Below are positions 16,137 through 25,927 of a stretch of DNA of 64,000 bases, in pieces. Numbering within the stretch: position 1 is the stretch's first letter; each line of letters opens with the position of its first letter. The DNA is from Bhargavaea ginsengi (GTDB taxonomy: Bacteria; Bacillota; Bacilli; Bacillales_A; Planococcaceae). The notes under the pieces are model-generated. The model saw only the letters and a list, made by a program, of their open reading frames with translations, ran no database searches and was not told the origin of the DNA. The position numbers and the translations under genes were made by a program. The stretch is from positions 124,001-188,000 of the forward strand of contig NZ_FNZF01000002.1 in NCBI RefSeq assembly GCF_900109165.1. The letters are read 5' to 3'.

Positions 16137-17933
16137 TCAGCTGATTTCATTTCCTTCCAGGATGCCGTTCTGGAGACGGAACATTTTGTGGTAAAGGCCG
16201 CCTTTTGCCAGGAGTTCCCGGTGGGTACCGCGCTCCACAATCTCGCCCTGATGAAGGACGAGAATCAGGTCCGCGTCCTGGATGGTGCTGAGTCGGTGCG
16301 CGATGGCGATCGTCGTCCGGCCTTTCCGCATTTGTTCCAAGCCTTTCTGGATTGCGACTTCAGTCTCGGTATCGATATTCGCCGTCGCCTCATCAAGGAT
16401 CAGGATCTTTGGTTTCTTGACCATCGTACGGGCAAATGCGATCAGTTGCCGCTGTCCGCCCGAGAAGGTCGAACCCCGCTCCGTCACCTTCTGATCATAG
16501 CCGTCCGGCAGGCTCCGGATAAACGGGTCCGCCTGGACAAATTCGGCAGCCGCGCGCACCTCGCCGGGATCGATCGACTCATCAAAGAGCCGGATGTTGC
16601 TCCCGATGTCTCCGTAGAAGAGGAATGGATCCTGCAGGACGAGTCCGGTCTTTTCCCGGAGCTCCGCCTTCGGAAAGGACTTGATCGGCCTGCCGTCGAT
16701 CAGGATCTCGCCCCGTTCGAATTCGTAGAAGCGCATAAGCAGGTTGATGATTGAGCTTTTCCCGGAACCCGTGTGGCCGACAAGCGCCACCGTCTCCCCG
16801 GGATTGGCGGTGAAGCTGATGTTTTTCAGAACATCGTTTTCCCTGTCATAGGAAAAGGAGACATTCCTGAACTCGATCTTCCCTTCATCGATTCGCGATT
16901 CCCCTGCCTGCGGCTGTGCCGGTTCCAGTTCCGGATCGTCCATGAGGCGGAAAACCCGGTCAGCCGCGACGATGGCCTGCTGGAAGATCGACAGGCGTTG
17001 CATGACCTGGTTAATCGGTTCGAAAAACCGGTCGATATAGGTCACGAACGCATAGATGACCCCGATCTCGACAGGTTCGCTGAACGATGTGATTCCGAAG
17101 TAGGACAGGAGCAGGATGATTCCGAGTGCGTAGACGATATCAACTGCGGGGCGCAGCAACAGTCCGTCCAGCTTGATGTTGCGCATGCCCGCCTCGTAGT
17201 GCTTGTCATTGATCTCCCCGAATTCTTCCCTGAACCGCTTTTCCTGCCTGAACACCTGGACCATACCCATGCCGTTCAGGGATTCGGCGATTTTGCCGTT
17301 TAGCTGGCTCAGCCGCTCCCGGAGGTCCTGATAAAACTCGGAACTATACTTCCGGTAGATCCACATGATGAGGAAGATGAGCGGCAGCAAGAGGAGTGAC
17401 AGCATTGCGAGCCGGACATCAAGCACGAACATCGCGATGTAGACACCGATGATGAGCAGGCTGCTCTGCAGGAAGCCGACAAGCACATCGACGAACATCT
17501 CGAGGATCGCTTCGGTGTCGTTCGTCACCCTGGAAACGGTGCCTCCAGCCGGCGTCTTGTCAAAATACCGCATCCCGAGGCGGTGCACCTTCGTGAACGC
17601 ATCAATCCGGATCTGGCGGACGATGCGCAACGCGATCTCCTGGAATTTCAGAAGCTGGACATAGCCGAACACCGCGTTCAGCACGAGGATGCCCAGATAG
17701 GCACCGGCAAGGATCATGAGCGGACGTTCCGGGAAGTTGGCCGGTGTCAGGTAATCATCGATGAAGGTCTTGATGAGATATGGCCCGAGAATGTCCCCGA
17801 GTACGGTCAGTCCGAGCAGGAGGAGGGCTGCCACGGCCGCCCCCCGGTGCGGGCGGATGTAGCGGAGCAGCCGCATGAGGACGCGCCACTGGTCGCGCCC
17901 GCTCAGTTTCTGCTGTTCAGGTGCTTCCATCAT
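16137..17933 (-). CDS. ABC exporter subunit, BmrD/YheH-like (canonical ATPase half)
   Basis: This is a half-transporter of 598 residues: six membrane helices (about residues 30-330), then a nucleotide-binding domain with Walker [11 protein letters not shown]-loop VLQDPFLF, signature [11 protein letters not shown], Walker [13 protein letters not shown] with catalytic glutamate, and H-loop AHRLST. Its partner gene lies immediately upstream and overlaps by four bases (ATGA). Together they match the heterodimeric multidrug exporter pattern of B. subtilis BmrC/BmrD. Because the partner is disrupted here, any function would need a homodimer or a restored partner. Substrate unknown. Confidence 0.85.
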   Translation of the reverse strand: MMEAPEQQKLSGRDQWRVLMRLLRYIRPHRGAAVAALLLLGLTVLGDILGPYLIKTFIDDYLTPANFPERPLMILAGAYLGILVLNAVFGYVQLLKFQEIALRIVRQIRIDAFTKVHRLGMRYFDKTPAGGTVSRVTNDTEAILEMFVDVLVGFLQSSLLIIGVYIAMFVLDVRLAMLSLLLLPLIFLIMWIYRKYSSEFYQDLRERLSQLNGKIAESLNGMGMVQVFRQEKRFREEFGEINDKHYEAGMRNIKLDGLLLRPAVDIVYALGIILLLSYFGITSFSEPVEIGVIYAFVTYIDRFFEPINQVMQRLSIFQQAIVAADRVFRLMDDPELEPAQPQAGESRIDEGKIEFRNVSFSYDRENDVLKNISFTANPGETVALVGHTGSGKSSIINLLMRFYEFERGEILIDGRPIKSFPKAELREKTGLVLQDPFLFYGDIGSNIRLFDESIDPGEVRAAAEFVQADPFIRSLPDGYDQKVTERGSTFSGGQRQLIAFARTMVKKPKILILDEATANIDTETEVAIQKGLEQMRKGRTTIAIAHRLSTIQDADLILVLHQGEIVERGTHRELLAKGGLYHKMFRLQNGILEGNEIS

Positions 17934-19629
17934 GCATCCCCTCCCTGTTCGACGAGTGCTTCCAGCTGCTGGAGCCGGTACATCTCATGATAAAGCCCGC
18001 CCAGTGCCATCAATTCCTCATGAGTGCCCTTCTCCGCGATCGTGCCATCCTCCATGACGATGATCTGGTGGGAATGCTGAATGGCGCTCATCCGGTGGGA
18101 GGTGATGATTGTCGTCTCCTCCGTGCGTGTTTCCTTGAGGGCAGCAAGAATCGCCTCCTCCGTCCGGGCATCCACCGCGGACAGCGAGTCATCCAGGATG
18201 AGCAGCTCCGGCTCCATGAGCAGGGCGCGAGCGATGGAGATGCGCTGCTTCTGGCCGCCCGACAGCGAAACGCCCCGCTCGCCGACGACCGTGTCATAGC
18301 CTTCCGCGAATCCGAGAATGTCCTCATCGATGTGCGCGAGCCTGGCCGCTTCCCTGACTTTATCAAACGGTGCATCCACGTCAGTGAACGCGATGTTTTC
18401 CCGGACGGTTGCCGAGAAGAGAAAATGGTCCTGCGGTACGTATATGTAATCTCACCGTCATACCCCTCGAACTCGCGCAGGAGCAGCTTGAGGATTGCCG
18501 TCTTGCCGGAACCGGTCCTGCCGACAATCCCCAGTGTCTCCCCTTTTTTCAGTGTGAACCGGACATCACGGAGTGCCGGGCGCCCGTCTTCGGGGAACCG
18601 GAACTCACGGATGTCGAAGGTGATATCCCCTCCCGGTGCCAGATCCGCCGCTCCGTCCGTATCCCCGATGTCGGGCCGGACGGACAGGAGCTCACGGATC
18701 CGGCCGTAGGACGCCCTGCCGCGCTCGACGATGTTGAACAGGAAGCCGAATGCGAGCATCGGCCAGACAAGCAGACCAAGGTACGCGTTGAAGGCGATCA
18801 GGTCCCCGAGCGTCATGTCACCGCTCATGATAAAGCGTGCGCCGAAGATGATCGACAGGAAAAAGGACAGGCCGACGATCAGGGAAATGGTCGGATCAAA
18901 CAGGGCATCCACCCTGGCGACGCGGACGTTTTTCGCCACGACATCCGCTGACAAGTTCCTGAAGTCCTCAATGTCCTCCTTTTCCTGGCCGAACGTCTTG
19001 ATGACTTTGATGCCGGCGATGCTTTCCTGTGTCTTGTCGTTCAGATCCGAAAAGGCTTCCTGTGCCGTTCTGAAGCGCTCGTGCAGCAGCTTGCCATACC
19101 AGCTGGTCAGCACGGCCATGAGCGGCATCGGGAGAAGCGCAATGAGCGTCAGCTTCCAGTCGATCGTCACCGCCATCGCGATGATGACCGCCCCGCCCGT
19201 GGTGACCGAGTCGACGAGCGTCAGCACGCCATGCCCCGCTGTCTGCTGGACGGCGCGGATGTCATTGGTCGCATGCGCCATCAGGTCGCCGACACGGCGC
19301 TGCTGGTAGAACGAGGAAGACATCTTCGTAAAATGGGCGAACAGCTCACTGCGGAGCCGCCGCCCGAGAAGCACCGACGAGCCGAAGATCATGACCCGCC
19401 AGTAGTAGCGGAGCACATACATCGCGAGCGCCGCTCCTGCAAGGATCAGAAGCCATCTGCCGAGCCCCGCTCCCGTCAGCGTGCCAAGCCGGATTTCATC
19501 GACGACATAGCCGATGATCCTCGGCGGTAGCAGCTGGAGCACGGCCACGACAAGCAGCATCAGGATGCCGATGAAGTACTGCTTTTTCCGTTCTTTGAAA
19601 AACCATCCCAATTGCATGAACACATTCAC
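17930..19629 (-). pseudogene. ABC exporter subunit, BmrC/YheI-like, with internal deletion and frameshift
   Basis: The first frame runs from GTG 19629 through six membrane helices and Walker A (GIVGRTGSGKTA) to FEGYDGEI. At about 18443-18447 the reading frame changes, and the rest continues in another frame with Q-loop [17 protein letters not shown], signature [22 protein letters not shown] and an H-loop (TSHRMSA). Only five bases lie between GEI and YVPQD where family members have roughly 20 residues, so about 55 bases appear to be missing, which also explains the shift. The acidic residue after Walker B is Asp, the degenerate form typical of BmrC halves. Either a true pseudogene or an assembly error. 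Confidence 0.8.
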
Positions 19630-19710
19630 GGATCCCGTTCTCCCTTCTGTATTTGGGCCGATATCCAGTGTAGCAAATGTTCTGAAATTCGAGAAGTGCC
19701 GGAATGCAAA

Positions 19711-20049
19711 TTATCCGGATACTGAAATACCGGTGACATCCGAAGTCCGGATGACCGCCGGTTCCCCGTCCGCGCCGACCATCCGGATGGTTCCCGAAAT
19801 CGGATCGAAATGGTGGACCGCCCCCGTGCAGCACACATCCCCGCCCGGTGTCCGGCTGGAGACGGCAAGAAGCCCTCCGTATTCGAGCGCTTCATGCAGC
19901 ATCCGGTCCCACTCCTCCATCTGCTGGGGATCCGGGGCGAGCGGCTCCCGCCTGCCCTCCTCTTCCTGCCATTCCCTCAAAAGCTTCAGGTGCTCCGGCA
20001 ACATCATCGCCGTCCATTTGATGTTCCCTCTGTCGCGGATCATCCGCAT
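19711..20049 (-). CDS. YolD-like family protein
   Basis: The 112-residue protein shows the YolD-like N-terminal signature RDRGNIKWTAMMLPEHLKLL, followed by a beta-rich C-terminal part. YolD-like proteins are usually encoded beside UvrX-type Y-family polymerases and have been proposed to act as UmuD-like partners. The polymerase gene lies upstream on the same strand. Unusually, 230 bases containing repeat array B separate the two. The start ATG follows AAGGAGAGTG. Function inferred from family context only. Confidence 0.8.
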   Translation of the reverse strand: MRMIRDRGNIKWTAMMLPEHLKLLREWQEEEGRREPLAPDPQQMEEWDRMLHEALEYGGLLAVSSRTPGGDVCCTGAVHHFDPISGTIRMVGADGEPAVIRTSDVTGISVSG

Positions 20050-20103
20050 CACTCTCCTTCTTAATGTTGTCGCCGGTTGCCGGGTGACTTGTGTTGCTGA
20101 TCA

Positions 20104-20238
20104 GTTTCGTCATTCGGACTGTTGGTTTCGTCATTGGGGCCGCCAGTTTCGTCATTCACCTGCGAATGACGAAATCGGGGCCGCGAATGACGAGATTTCG
20201 TCGCCGAATGATGAAACCCGACGCCTGAATGACGAAAC
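20104..20238. repeat. Array B: second 21-bp-period head-to-head array (TTTCGTCATTC family)
   Basis: Three forward cores start at 20104, 20125 and 20146 (GTTTCGTCATTC, GTTTCGTCATTG, GTTTCGTCATTC). Four inverted cores start at 20164, 20185, 20206 and 20227 (GAATGACGAAAT, GAATGACGAGAT, GAATGATGAAAC, GAATGACGAAAC). Each step is exactly 21 bp. It shares core, period and symmetry with array A at 1093-1259, although spacers differ. It lies between the uvrX-like and yolD-like genes. Confidence 0.9.
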
Positions 20239-20281
20239 CGCCATCCGGCCGCGGCGCCCATCCACGGTGCCGCAGACAGCT

Positions 20282-21535
20282 TTACATCTTATGGCCGCCG
20301 ATCAGCTTCGCCCGGCCGACGGCGGTGCCGGCGTCCGTATAGGAGACGGCGCGCAGGATCGCTGCCGGACCGTACTTGGACCGGATGGCATCCATGGCGG
20401 CGCCGAGCTTGCGCTCTTCCCAGCTGCGCGTTTCGAACAAGCTGAGCTGCATGGAATGCTCCTCTTCCAGATTGGAAAGCGAGAGGGCGAGCCGCCGGAC
20501 CGGGCGGCCATCGTGGAATTCATCGAGCAGCGCAGTGCACACCCGGTAGATCGCCATCGTCGAGTTGGTCGCCGTTTCCACCGAGCGCGACCGAGAAAAG
20601 CCGCCCCCGTAAGCATTCTCGCTGTAGCCGGCGGACAGGTGGATGGTGCGACCGGCCCTGCCCGCTTCCCGCGCCCGCCGTGCCACGTCCTCGCACATCT
20701 CCAGGATGACGGCGAGGATATCCTCCCGCTTCACATAGTCGCGGTAAAGCACCTGGCCCTTCCCGTAGCTGACCTGCCCGGCGATGAGCGGCGCGCCGAG
20801 CTCCGACAGGTCAATGCCCCATGCATGGTGGTACAGCTGGTTGCCCATGACGCCGAACTCCTTTTCCAGCAGCTTGAGGTCGGCATGGGCAAGGTCGCCG
20901 ACGGAAAAAATGCCGAGGCCGTTCAGCCGGCGCTCCATCCGGCGGCCGATCCCCCACATTCCCGACAGCGGTGCGACCGGCCAGAGCTTCCCGGGGACAT
21001 CCCCGTACGTCCATTTGGCGAATCCGGTCTTTTTCGCATCGAGGTCGAGGGCGATCTTCGCCAAGAGCATGTTCGGCCCCATGCCGATGGCGGCCGGCAT
21101 CTGGAACTGGGCAAGCAACTGGTCCTGGATTCGCTTCACGGTTTCCTCCGGAGGCCCCCAGAGCCGCTCCGTCCCGCCGAGGTCGACAAACGCCTCATCA
21201 ATGCTGTACACATGGATCGCCTCCTTCGGCACGTATTCGCCAAGGAGGCGGGTAATCTCCATCGACACCCGGACATAAAAGCCCATTTTCGGTTCGATGA
21301 GCCGGATCGCCGGGTCATCCGGGATTTCATACAGCCGGTGCCCCGTCCGGACACCGAATTCCCGTTTGAGCCGGGGCGAGGCGGCGAGGACGACACTTCC
21401 CTTGCGCTCACGGTCGCCGATGATGGCGATCGGCTCCTTCAGCACATCAAGACCCTCGTCCGCCGCTGCGCAGCTTGCATAAAAACTCCGCATATCCAGG
21501 CAAATAATTTTCCGGTCCGGCAGTCCCTCATACAT
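20282..21535 (-). CDS. UvrX-type Y-family DNA polymerase (PolY2/YqjW-like)
   Basis: The 417-residue protein is a translesion polymerase of the UvrX/YqjW group. Catalytic motifs are LDMRSFYASCAA near residue 13 (first metal aspartate) and YSIDEAFVDLGG near residue 110, followed by a helix-hairpin-helix thumb (WGIGRRMERRLNGLGIFSVGDLA) and a little-finger domain. AAGGAGG precedes the ATG by eight bases. A GAAC-N4-GTTC LexA site lies about 37 bases upstream, so SOS induction is expected. The yolD-like gene follows after repeat array B. Confidence 0.88.
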   Translation of the reverse strand: MYEGLPDRKIICLDMRSFYASCAAADEGLDVLKEPIAIIGDRERKGSVVLAASPRLKREFGVRTGHRLYEIPDDPAIRLIEPKMGFYVRVSMEITRLLGEYVPKEAIHVYSIDEAFVDLGGTERLWGPPEETVKRIQDQLLAQFQMPAAIGMGPNMLLAKIALDLDAKKTGFAKWTYGDVPGKLWPVAPLSGMWGIGRRMERRLNGLGIFSVGDLAHADLKLLEKEFGVMGNQLYHHAWGIDLSELGAPLIAGQVSYGKGQVLYRDYVKREDILAVILEMCEDVARRAREAGRAGRTIHLSAGYSENAYGGGFSRSRSVETATNSTMAIYRVCTALLDEFHDGRPVRRLALSLSNLEEEHSMQLSLFETRSWEERKLGAAMDAIRSKYGPAAILRAVSYTDAGTAVGRAKLIGGHKM

Positions 21536-21571
21536 GCGCGCATCCTCCTTTTTGATGATTTATTCGATATA

Positions 21572-21583
21572 GAACAAATGTTC
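21572..21583 (-). promoter_or_regulatory. LexA/DinR SOS box upstream of uvrX-like gene
   Basis: GAACAAATGTTC is a perfect GAAC-N4-GTTC palindrome, the core of the Bacillus SOS box, located about 37 bases upstream of a translesion polymerase start. Confidence 0.75.
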
Positions 21584-21655
21584 CCCTCCTTCAGTATAGC
21601 CAAACCGGAGGCAATCATTCAACGGCAATTTCGGGAAATCGAGGGGATGGGATGA

Positions 21656-21766
21656 AAAAAGGCGGGTTGATATTCGGGAAGACAGGACGAGTATGTCCCA
21701 TCAGCCGCGAGTGCCTTTAAAAAACGGTTGGAGCGGGATCTGCCCTGGCCGGATGAACAGGAACGA
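21656..21766. other. Intergenic region, nothing recognised
   Basis: About 110 bases between the uvrX-like promoter and the argH terminator. Short open frames cross it, but none has a convincing ribosome site. Confidence 0.3.
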
Positions 21767-21799
21767 AAAGACCGGAACGCACGATGGCGTTCCGGTCCG
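21767..21799 (-). terminator. Terminator of argG-argH
   Basis: GACCGGAACGC and GCGTTCCGGTC form an 11-bp stem with a short loop, followed on the minus strand by TTTTCG, just beyond the argH stop. Confidence 0.85.
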
Positions 21800-21811
21800 G
21801 ATCATCAAATA

Positions 21812-23203
21812 TTATTTTGTGGTTGCTTCACCGAGGAGCTCCCCGGCTTTTTCGATCTGCACGCGCACCTGGTCGAATCCGGTGCCGCCGTAGGAATTTC
21901 TCCGGCGGACGGCCGCAACCGGTGCGAGGACATCATAAATGTCCTCCTCAATCAGCGCGCTTTCCTGCTGCATGTCGGAAAGGGACAGATCCTTCAGGAC
22001 GCAGCCTTTCTGGATGCAGGTGAAGACGAGCTTTCCGGTCACTTCATGCGCTTCACGGAACGGCATGCCCTTGGCCGCCAGGTAATCGGCGAGCTCGGTG
22101 GCATTGGAGAAGTCTTTGCTGACTTCCTGTTCCATGACGTCCGTGTTCACAGTCATCGTTCGGATCATGACCGCGAAGATGCGGAGCGAGCCGGTGACAG
22201 TCTTGACCGTGTCGAACATGCCTTCCTTGTCTTCCTGCATGTCCTTGTTGTAGGCGAGCGGCAGGCCCTTAAGCGTTGTAAGGAGGCCAACCAGGTTGCC
22301 GTACACGCGCCCGGTCTTGCCGCGGATCAATTCCGCCATGTCAGGGTTCTTTTTCTGCGGCATGATGCTGGAGCCGGTCGAGAAGGCATCGTCCAGCTCG
22401 ATGAATCCGAATTCCTGGCTGGACCAGAGGATGATCTCCTCTGCGAGGCGTGACAGATGCGCCATGAGAAGCGACGAGGCGGACAGAAACTCGACGATAA
22501 AGTCCCGGTCGCTCACCGCATCCATGCTGTTTTCATATACACCCGCAAAGCCGAGCAGCTCAGCCGAGTAATGCCGGTCGATCGGGAACGTCGTCCCGGC
22601 AAGCGCTCCGGCGCCGAGTGGTGACAGGTCGACACGCTTCAGAGAGTCCGTGAAGCGGCCCTTGTCACGCTCGAGCATCCAGAAGTACGCCATCAGATGA
22701 TGGGCGAACGATACCGGCTGCGCGCGCTGGAGGTGGGTATAACCCGGCGCAAGCGTTTCGACATGGGCGTCTGCCTGCTCGAGGATCGCCTTCTGGAAGT
22801 CTTCGGTAAGCGCGATGATCTCCTTTGTGCGCTCCTTCAGATACAGATGCATGTCTGTCGCGACCTGGTCGTTCCGGCTGCGTCCGGTGTGGAGCTTGCC
22901 GCCGACCGGGCCAATGTCATCCGTCAGCTTTTTCTCGAGGTTCAGGTGGATGTCTTCGAGCTCGACGGAATATTCCAGCTCATCCGCCTTCGCCTGTTTC
23001 TTCAGCTTTTCCAGGCCGCCGAGGATTGCTTCCGTCTCGTCTTGCGTCAGGATGCCGCATTTGCCGAGCATTTTCACATGCGCCGTGCTGCCTTCCAGGT
23101 CCTCCAGGACAAGCTCCCGGTCAAAGCCGATGGATGCGCCGAACTCGTCGACCCATTCCTCTGCGCTTTTCTGGAAACGTCCGCCCCAGAGCTTTTCGGT
23201 CAT
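21812..23203 (-). CDS. argH: Argininosuccinate lyase
   Basis: ArgH splits argininosuccinate into arginine and fumarate, the last step of arginine synthesis. The 463-residue protein begins [18 protein letters not shown] and has the fumarase-superfamily signature [12 protein letters not shown] near residue 280 containing the catalytic serine, plus [12 protein letters not shown] near residue 110. Length is typical. Its start overlaps the argG stop by four bases (ATGA), so it is co-translated with argG. An upstream extension of the frame lies inside argG and is rejected. Confidence 0.96.
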   Translation of the reverse strand: MTEKLWGGRFQKSAEEWVDEFGASIGFDRELVLEDLEGSTAHVKMLGKCGILTQDETEAILGGLEKLKKQAKADELEYSVELEDIHLNLEKKLTDDIGPVGGKLHTGRSRNDQVATDMHLYLKERTKEIIALTEDFQKAILEQADAHVETLAPGYTHLQRAQPVSFAHHLMAYFWMLERDKGRFTDSLKRVDLSPLGAGALAGTTFPIDRHYSAELLGFAGVYENSMDAVSDRDFIVEFLSASSLLMAHLSRLAEEIILWSSQEFGFIELDDAFSTGSSIMPQKKNPDMAELIRGKTGRVYGNLVGLLTTLKGLPLAYNKDMQEDKEGMFDTVKTVTGSLRIFAVMIRTMTVNTDVMEQEVSKDFSNATELADYLAAKGMPFREAHEVTGKLVFTCIQKGCVLKDLSLSDMQQESALIEEDIYDVLAPVAAVRRRNSYGGTGFDQVRVQIEKAGELLGEATTK

Positions 23204-24426
23204 GACTGCACCTTCTCCGGCTGCTTCGCGGATTCGGCAGCCTTGTTGACGGATGCATGGACTTTTGTCGGGAGGCCCCACAGCTCGATGAAGCCGACTG
23301 CGGAGGCGTGGTTGAACTCGTCTTCCTTCGTGTAGGTCGCGAGTTTTTCATCATAGAGCGAGTTGTCCGATTTGCGGCCTTCGACGATCGCATGGCCCTT
23401 GAAGAGCTTTACGCGGACCGTGCCGTTGACGAACTGCTGCGTCTCTTTCAGGAATGCCTGGAGCGCTTTGGTGAGCGGCGAGAACCAGAGCCCTTCATAG
23501 ATGAGTTCTGTCAGCTTCTTGCTGATGACCGGCTTGAAGTGCGCGAGTTCCTTGACGAGCGTGATGTCTTCCAGCTCTTTGTGCGCCGTCAGCAGCGTCA
23601 TTGCAGCCGGGCATTCATACACTTCACGGGACTTGATGCCGACGAGGCGGTTCTCGACGTGGTCGATGCGGCCGACGCCATGCTTGCCTGCAAGTTCATT
23701 AAGCTCAAGGATCAGCTCATGCAGTTCCTTTTTCTCCCCGTTCAGCGATACCGGAACCCCTTTGACGAATTCCAGTTCGATGACGTCCGCTGTGTCCGGC
23801 GCGTCTTCGATGGAAGCCGTCAGGTCGTAGGCATCTTCCGGAGGCGCGATCCACGGATTTTCGAGGATGCCGCATTCGTTCGCGCGGCCCCACAGGTTCT
23901 GGTCGATCGAGTACGGGCTGTCGAGATTCACCGGGATCGGGATGTTGCGTTCTTTCGCGTATTCGATCTCTTCCTCACGGGACCAGCTCCACTCGCGCAC
24001 CGGTGCGATCACTTCAAGGGACGGATCCAGCGCATTGATCGACACTTCGAAGCGCACCTGGTCGTTCCCCTTGCCTGTGCAGCCGTGTGCCACGGCAGTC
24101 GCGCCGGTATCGTGCGCAATCTCGACGAGCTTTTTGGAGATGAGCGGGCGCGACAGCGCGGAGACGAGCGGGTATTTGTTTTCATACATTGTATGTCCCT
24201 GAAGCGAAGTGAGGACGAACTCCTCTGCGAATTCTTTTTTCGCATCGATCATGTAGCTTTCGGAAGCGCCGACTTCAAGCGCCTTGTTTTTGACGAACTC
24301 CAGGTCTTTTCCTTCGCCGACATCGAGGCAGACCGCGACAACGTCATAACCTTTTTCCTTGAGCCATGCAATTGCAACCGATGTATCCAAACCGCCTGAG
24401 TAGGCGAGAACGACTTTCTTACCCAT
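23200..24426 (-). CDS. argG: Argininosuccinate synthase
   Basis: ArgG joins citrulline and aspartate using ATP. The 408-residue protein begins [20 protein letters not shown], the PP-loop ATP site, and carries [15 protein letters not shown] near residue 115 and [18 protein letters not shown] near residue 270. The C-terminus is slightly longer than in many homologues, with a charged [13 protein letters not shown] tail. A GGAGGG site precedes the ATG. Two ARG-box-like operators and a promoter lie directly upstream, and the repressor gene argR is also in this window, so arginine repression is expected. Confidence 0.96.
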   Translation of the reverse strand: MGKKVVLAYSGGLDTSVAIAWLKEKGYDVVAVCLDVGEGKDLEFVKNKALEVGASESYMIDAKKEFAEEFVLTSLQGHTMYENKYPLVSALSRPLISKKLVEIAHDTGATAVAHGCTGKGNDQVRFEVSINALDPSLEVIAPVREWSWSREEEIEYAKERNIPIPVNLDSPYSIDQNLWGRANECGILENPWIAPPEDAYDLTASIEDAPDTADVIELEFVKGVPVSLNGEKKELHELILELNELAGKHGVGRIDHVENRLVGIKSREVYECPAAMTLLTAHKELEDITLVKELAHFKPVISKKLTELIYEGLWFSPLTKALQAFLKETQQFVNGTVRVKLFKGHAIVEGRKSDNSLYDEKLATYTKEDEFNHASAVGFIELWGLPTKVHASVNKAAESAKQPEKVQS

Positions 24427-24441
24427 AGTGAATCCCTCCGT

Positions 24442-24476
24442 GTATGTTTATTCATAATATACATGTTTTATTCATG
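24442..24476 (-). promoter_or_regulatory. Tandem ARG boxes (ArgR/AhrC operators) before argG
   Basis: On the minus strand CATGAATAAAACATGTATA is followed by TATGAATAAACATACA. Both resemble the Bacillus AhrC operator CATGAATAAAAATTCAAG and lie between the promoter and the ribosome site. Confidence 0.7.
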
Positions 24477-24481
24477 AGAGA

Positions 24482-24510
24482 ATCATAACATGTAATAAAT
24501 ATCAGTGCAA
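24482..24510 (-). promoter_or_regulatory. Sigma-A promoter of argGH
   Basis: On the minus strand TTGCAC (24510-24505) and TATGAT (24487-24482) are separated by 17 bases. The ARG boxes begin a few bases downstream of the -10 box. Confidence 0.65.
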
Positions 24511-24539
24511 GTAAATGTTTATACAATCGACAGAAAAAT

Positions 24540-24563
24540 TAAAAGAGCCGCCCTTAGGCCGCT
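24540..24563 (-). terminator. Terminator after the DUF3221-like lipoprotein gene
   Basis: On the minus strand GAGCGGCC and GGGCGGCTC form a short stem with one mismatch followed by TTTTAATTTTT, at the gene's stop codon. Confidence 0.6.
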
Positions 24564-25123
24564 CAATCCTGTTTCGGTTCTAGCGTATAATCATGGCTTT
24601 CAACATCCAGTTCCACCGTGTAGGACTCATTCCCGGTGACCATCGTGAAGTCAAACCGGATGGTCTCACTGCCGATTTCAGGCTTGCCGAGAATGACGAA
24701 ATCGTCCCCTTCCGCTTCAATAAACGCCTGGAATGCCTCCGTCTGGCTGAGTGACTGTCCGTCCTTCGGCACGGCGAATACAGTGGCATGGCCCTGAGCA
24801 GGAAAAGATTCGGCCAGCATGCCGGAATGATAGACATCGGCCCGCATCCCCAATTCAAGATCTTCGATCGACAGCTCCCGCTCCGCCCCGTCACCGATGC
24901 TGACAAGATGAGTTTCCTCATCTATTGTGTAAAACACCTGATTGACCAGCACCCGTTCGCCATCAATGGCTGTGATGAAACCTTTTGTTTCTTCCATATC
25001 TTCGACCTGCACCGACAGTTCGTCCGGTGCAGGCTGTCCCGCTCCCCCGCCGCTTCCGCCGTCACCCGTACCGCAGGCCGCAAGAAAAACAGCAGCAACA
25101 GCACCAATCATCAGCTTTTTCAT
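24563..25123 (-). CDS. Predicted lipoprotein, DUF3221-like
   Basis: The 186-residue protein starts with a short signal peptide and lipobox FLAAC (cysteine near residue 17), followed by a Gly/Ser-rich linker. The mature domain shows KGFITAIDGERVLVNQVFYTI, a DLELGMRADVY segment and ESFPAQGHATV, the pattern of the DUF3221 family (YobA-like). The last 60 residues (EAFQAFIEAEGDD onward) form an extra domain I do not recognise. It should be anchored on the outer face of the membrane. Single gene with its own ribosome site (GAAGGGGTG). Function unknown. Confidence 0.7.
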   Translation of the reverse strand: MKKLMIGAVAAVFLAACGTGDGGSGGGAGQPAPDELSVQVEDMEETKGFITAIDGERVLVNQVFYTIDEETHLVSIGDGAERELSIEDLELGMRADVYHSGMLAESFPAQGHATVFAVPKDGQSLSQTEAFQAFIEAEGDDFVILGKPEIGSETIRFDFTMVTGNESYTVELDVESHDYTLEPKQD

Positions 25124-25174
25124 CCGATCACCCCTTCATGAAATCAGACGGCTCGGAGCACCGATTGTTACGCT

Positions 25175-25927
25175 TCACTTCTTCTCAAAGAAATTCCGTC
25201 CGAGCCGCTCGGTGAGTCCCGGAGCGATGCCATGCATCCGCGAAGCGGCCGACATATACCACGGGAGGTCGATCTCCCGCACTGAACGGCCGATCACACC
25301 GATGGTTGCCTCCGCGACTGTCCCGGGAGGCGTCAGATAGCCTGCCATCGATTCCCTGTAGCCCGACAGCGGAGAGGCGATGTCGAGGAACGGGGTGTCA
25401 ACCGGCCCAGGGTTGATCGAGGTGACGGTGATGCCGTACGGGGCCATTTCCAGCCGGAGGGCGTCGGCATAGCCGAGAAGGGCCGCTTTGGACGCTGCAT
25501 ACACCGAGGCTTTTTTTGTCGACACTTTCCCCGCTGCGGAAGCGATCAAGACGACCTGGCCGCTTCCCCGTTCCATCATGCCCGGCAGGATCCGCCGGAG
25601 CAGTTTCATCGGCGAAGCCGCATTCACATCCATCATGCGGTCGATCGATTCATCGGATAGCTCGTGCGCATGGAGAAACGCCCCTACACCGGATGCCGAG
25701 ATGAATACATCCGGTGCGCCGGCAGCAGCCGCGACCCGGTCAAGGCCTTCGGCAGTCGACAGGTCTGCCGGGATAACGCCCGCGCCTTCTCCATGGATTT
25801 CTTCAAGGATTTCCCGGTTGCGTCCGGTTGCCAGCACCAGATGGCCTTCGAGGAGCAGTCCGGTGACAATCGCACGTCCGATGCCGCCCGTCGCCCCGGT
25901 GACAAGTACCCGCTTACGCCTGTTCAT
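25175..25927 (-). CDS. Short-chain dehydrogenase/reductase (YqjQ-like)
   Basis: The 250-residue protein is a classical SDR with the NAD(P)-binding motif VTGATGGIGRAI at the N-terminus, an NRE segment suggesting NADP preference (ATGRNRE), and the catalytic YAASKAALLGY near residue 150. A conserved PG motif (INPGPVDTPF) follows. The ATG overlaps the end of the MBL gene by 14 bases, so the two are co-translated. Position next to yqjP-like and proI genes matches B. subtilis yqjQ. The substrate cannot be told from sequence. Confidence 0.82.
   Translation of the reverse strand: MNRRKRVLVTGATGGIGRAIVTGLLLEGHLVLATGRNREILEEIHGEGAGVIPADLSTAEGLDRVAAAAGAPDVFISASGVGAFLHAHELSDESIDRMMDVNAASPMKLLRRILPGMMERGSGQVVLIASAAGKVSTKKASVYAASKAALLGYADALRLEMAPYGITVTSINPGPVDTPFLDIASPLSGYRESMAGYLTPPGTVAEATIGVIGRSVREIDLPWYMSAASRMHGIAPGLTERLGRNFFEKK

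Noticed and set aside
19514-21655. Long plus-strand open frame opposite the ABC, yolD-like and uvrX-like genes
   Set aside because: It spans several real minus-strand genes and a repeat array, has no ribosome site, and shows no family motif.
21656-21766. Small gene between uvrX-like and argH
   Set aside because: Short frames exist but lack a credible ribosome site, and they run into the argH terminator and gene.
23257-24399. Plus-strand open frame opposite argG
   Set aside because: Antisense shadow of a well-conserved gene.
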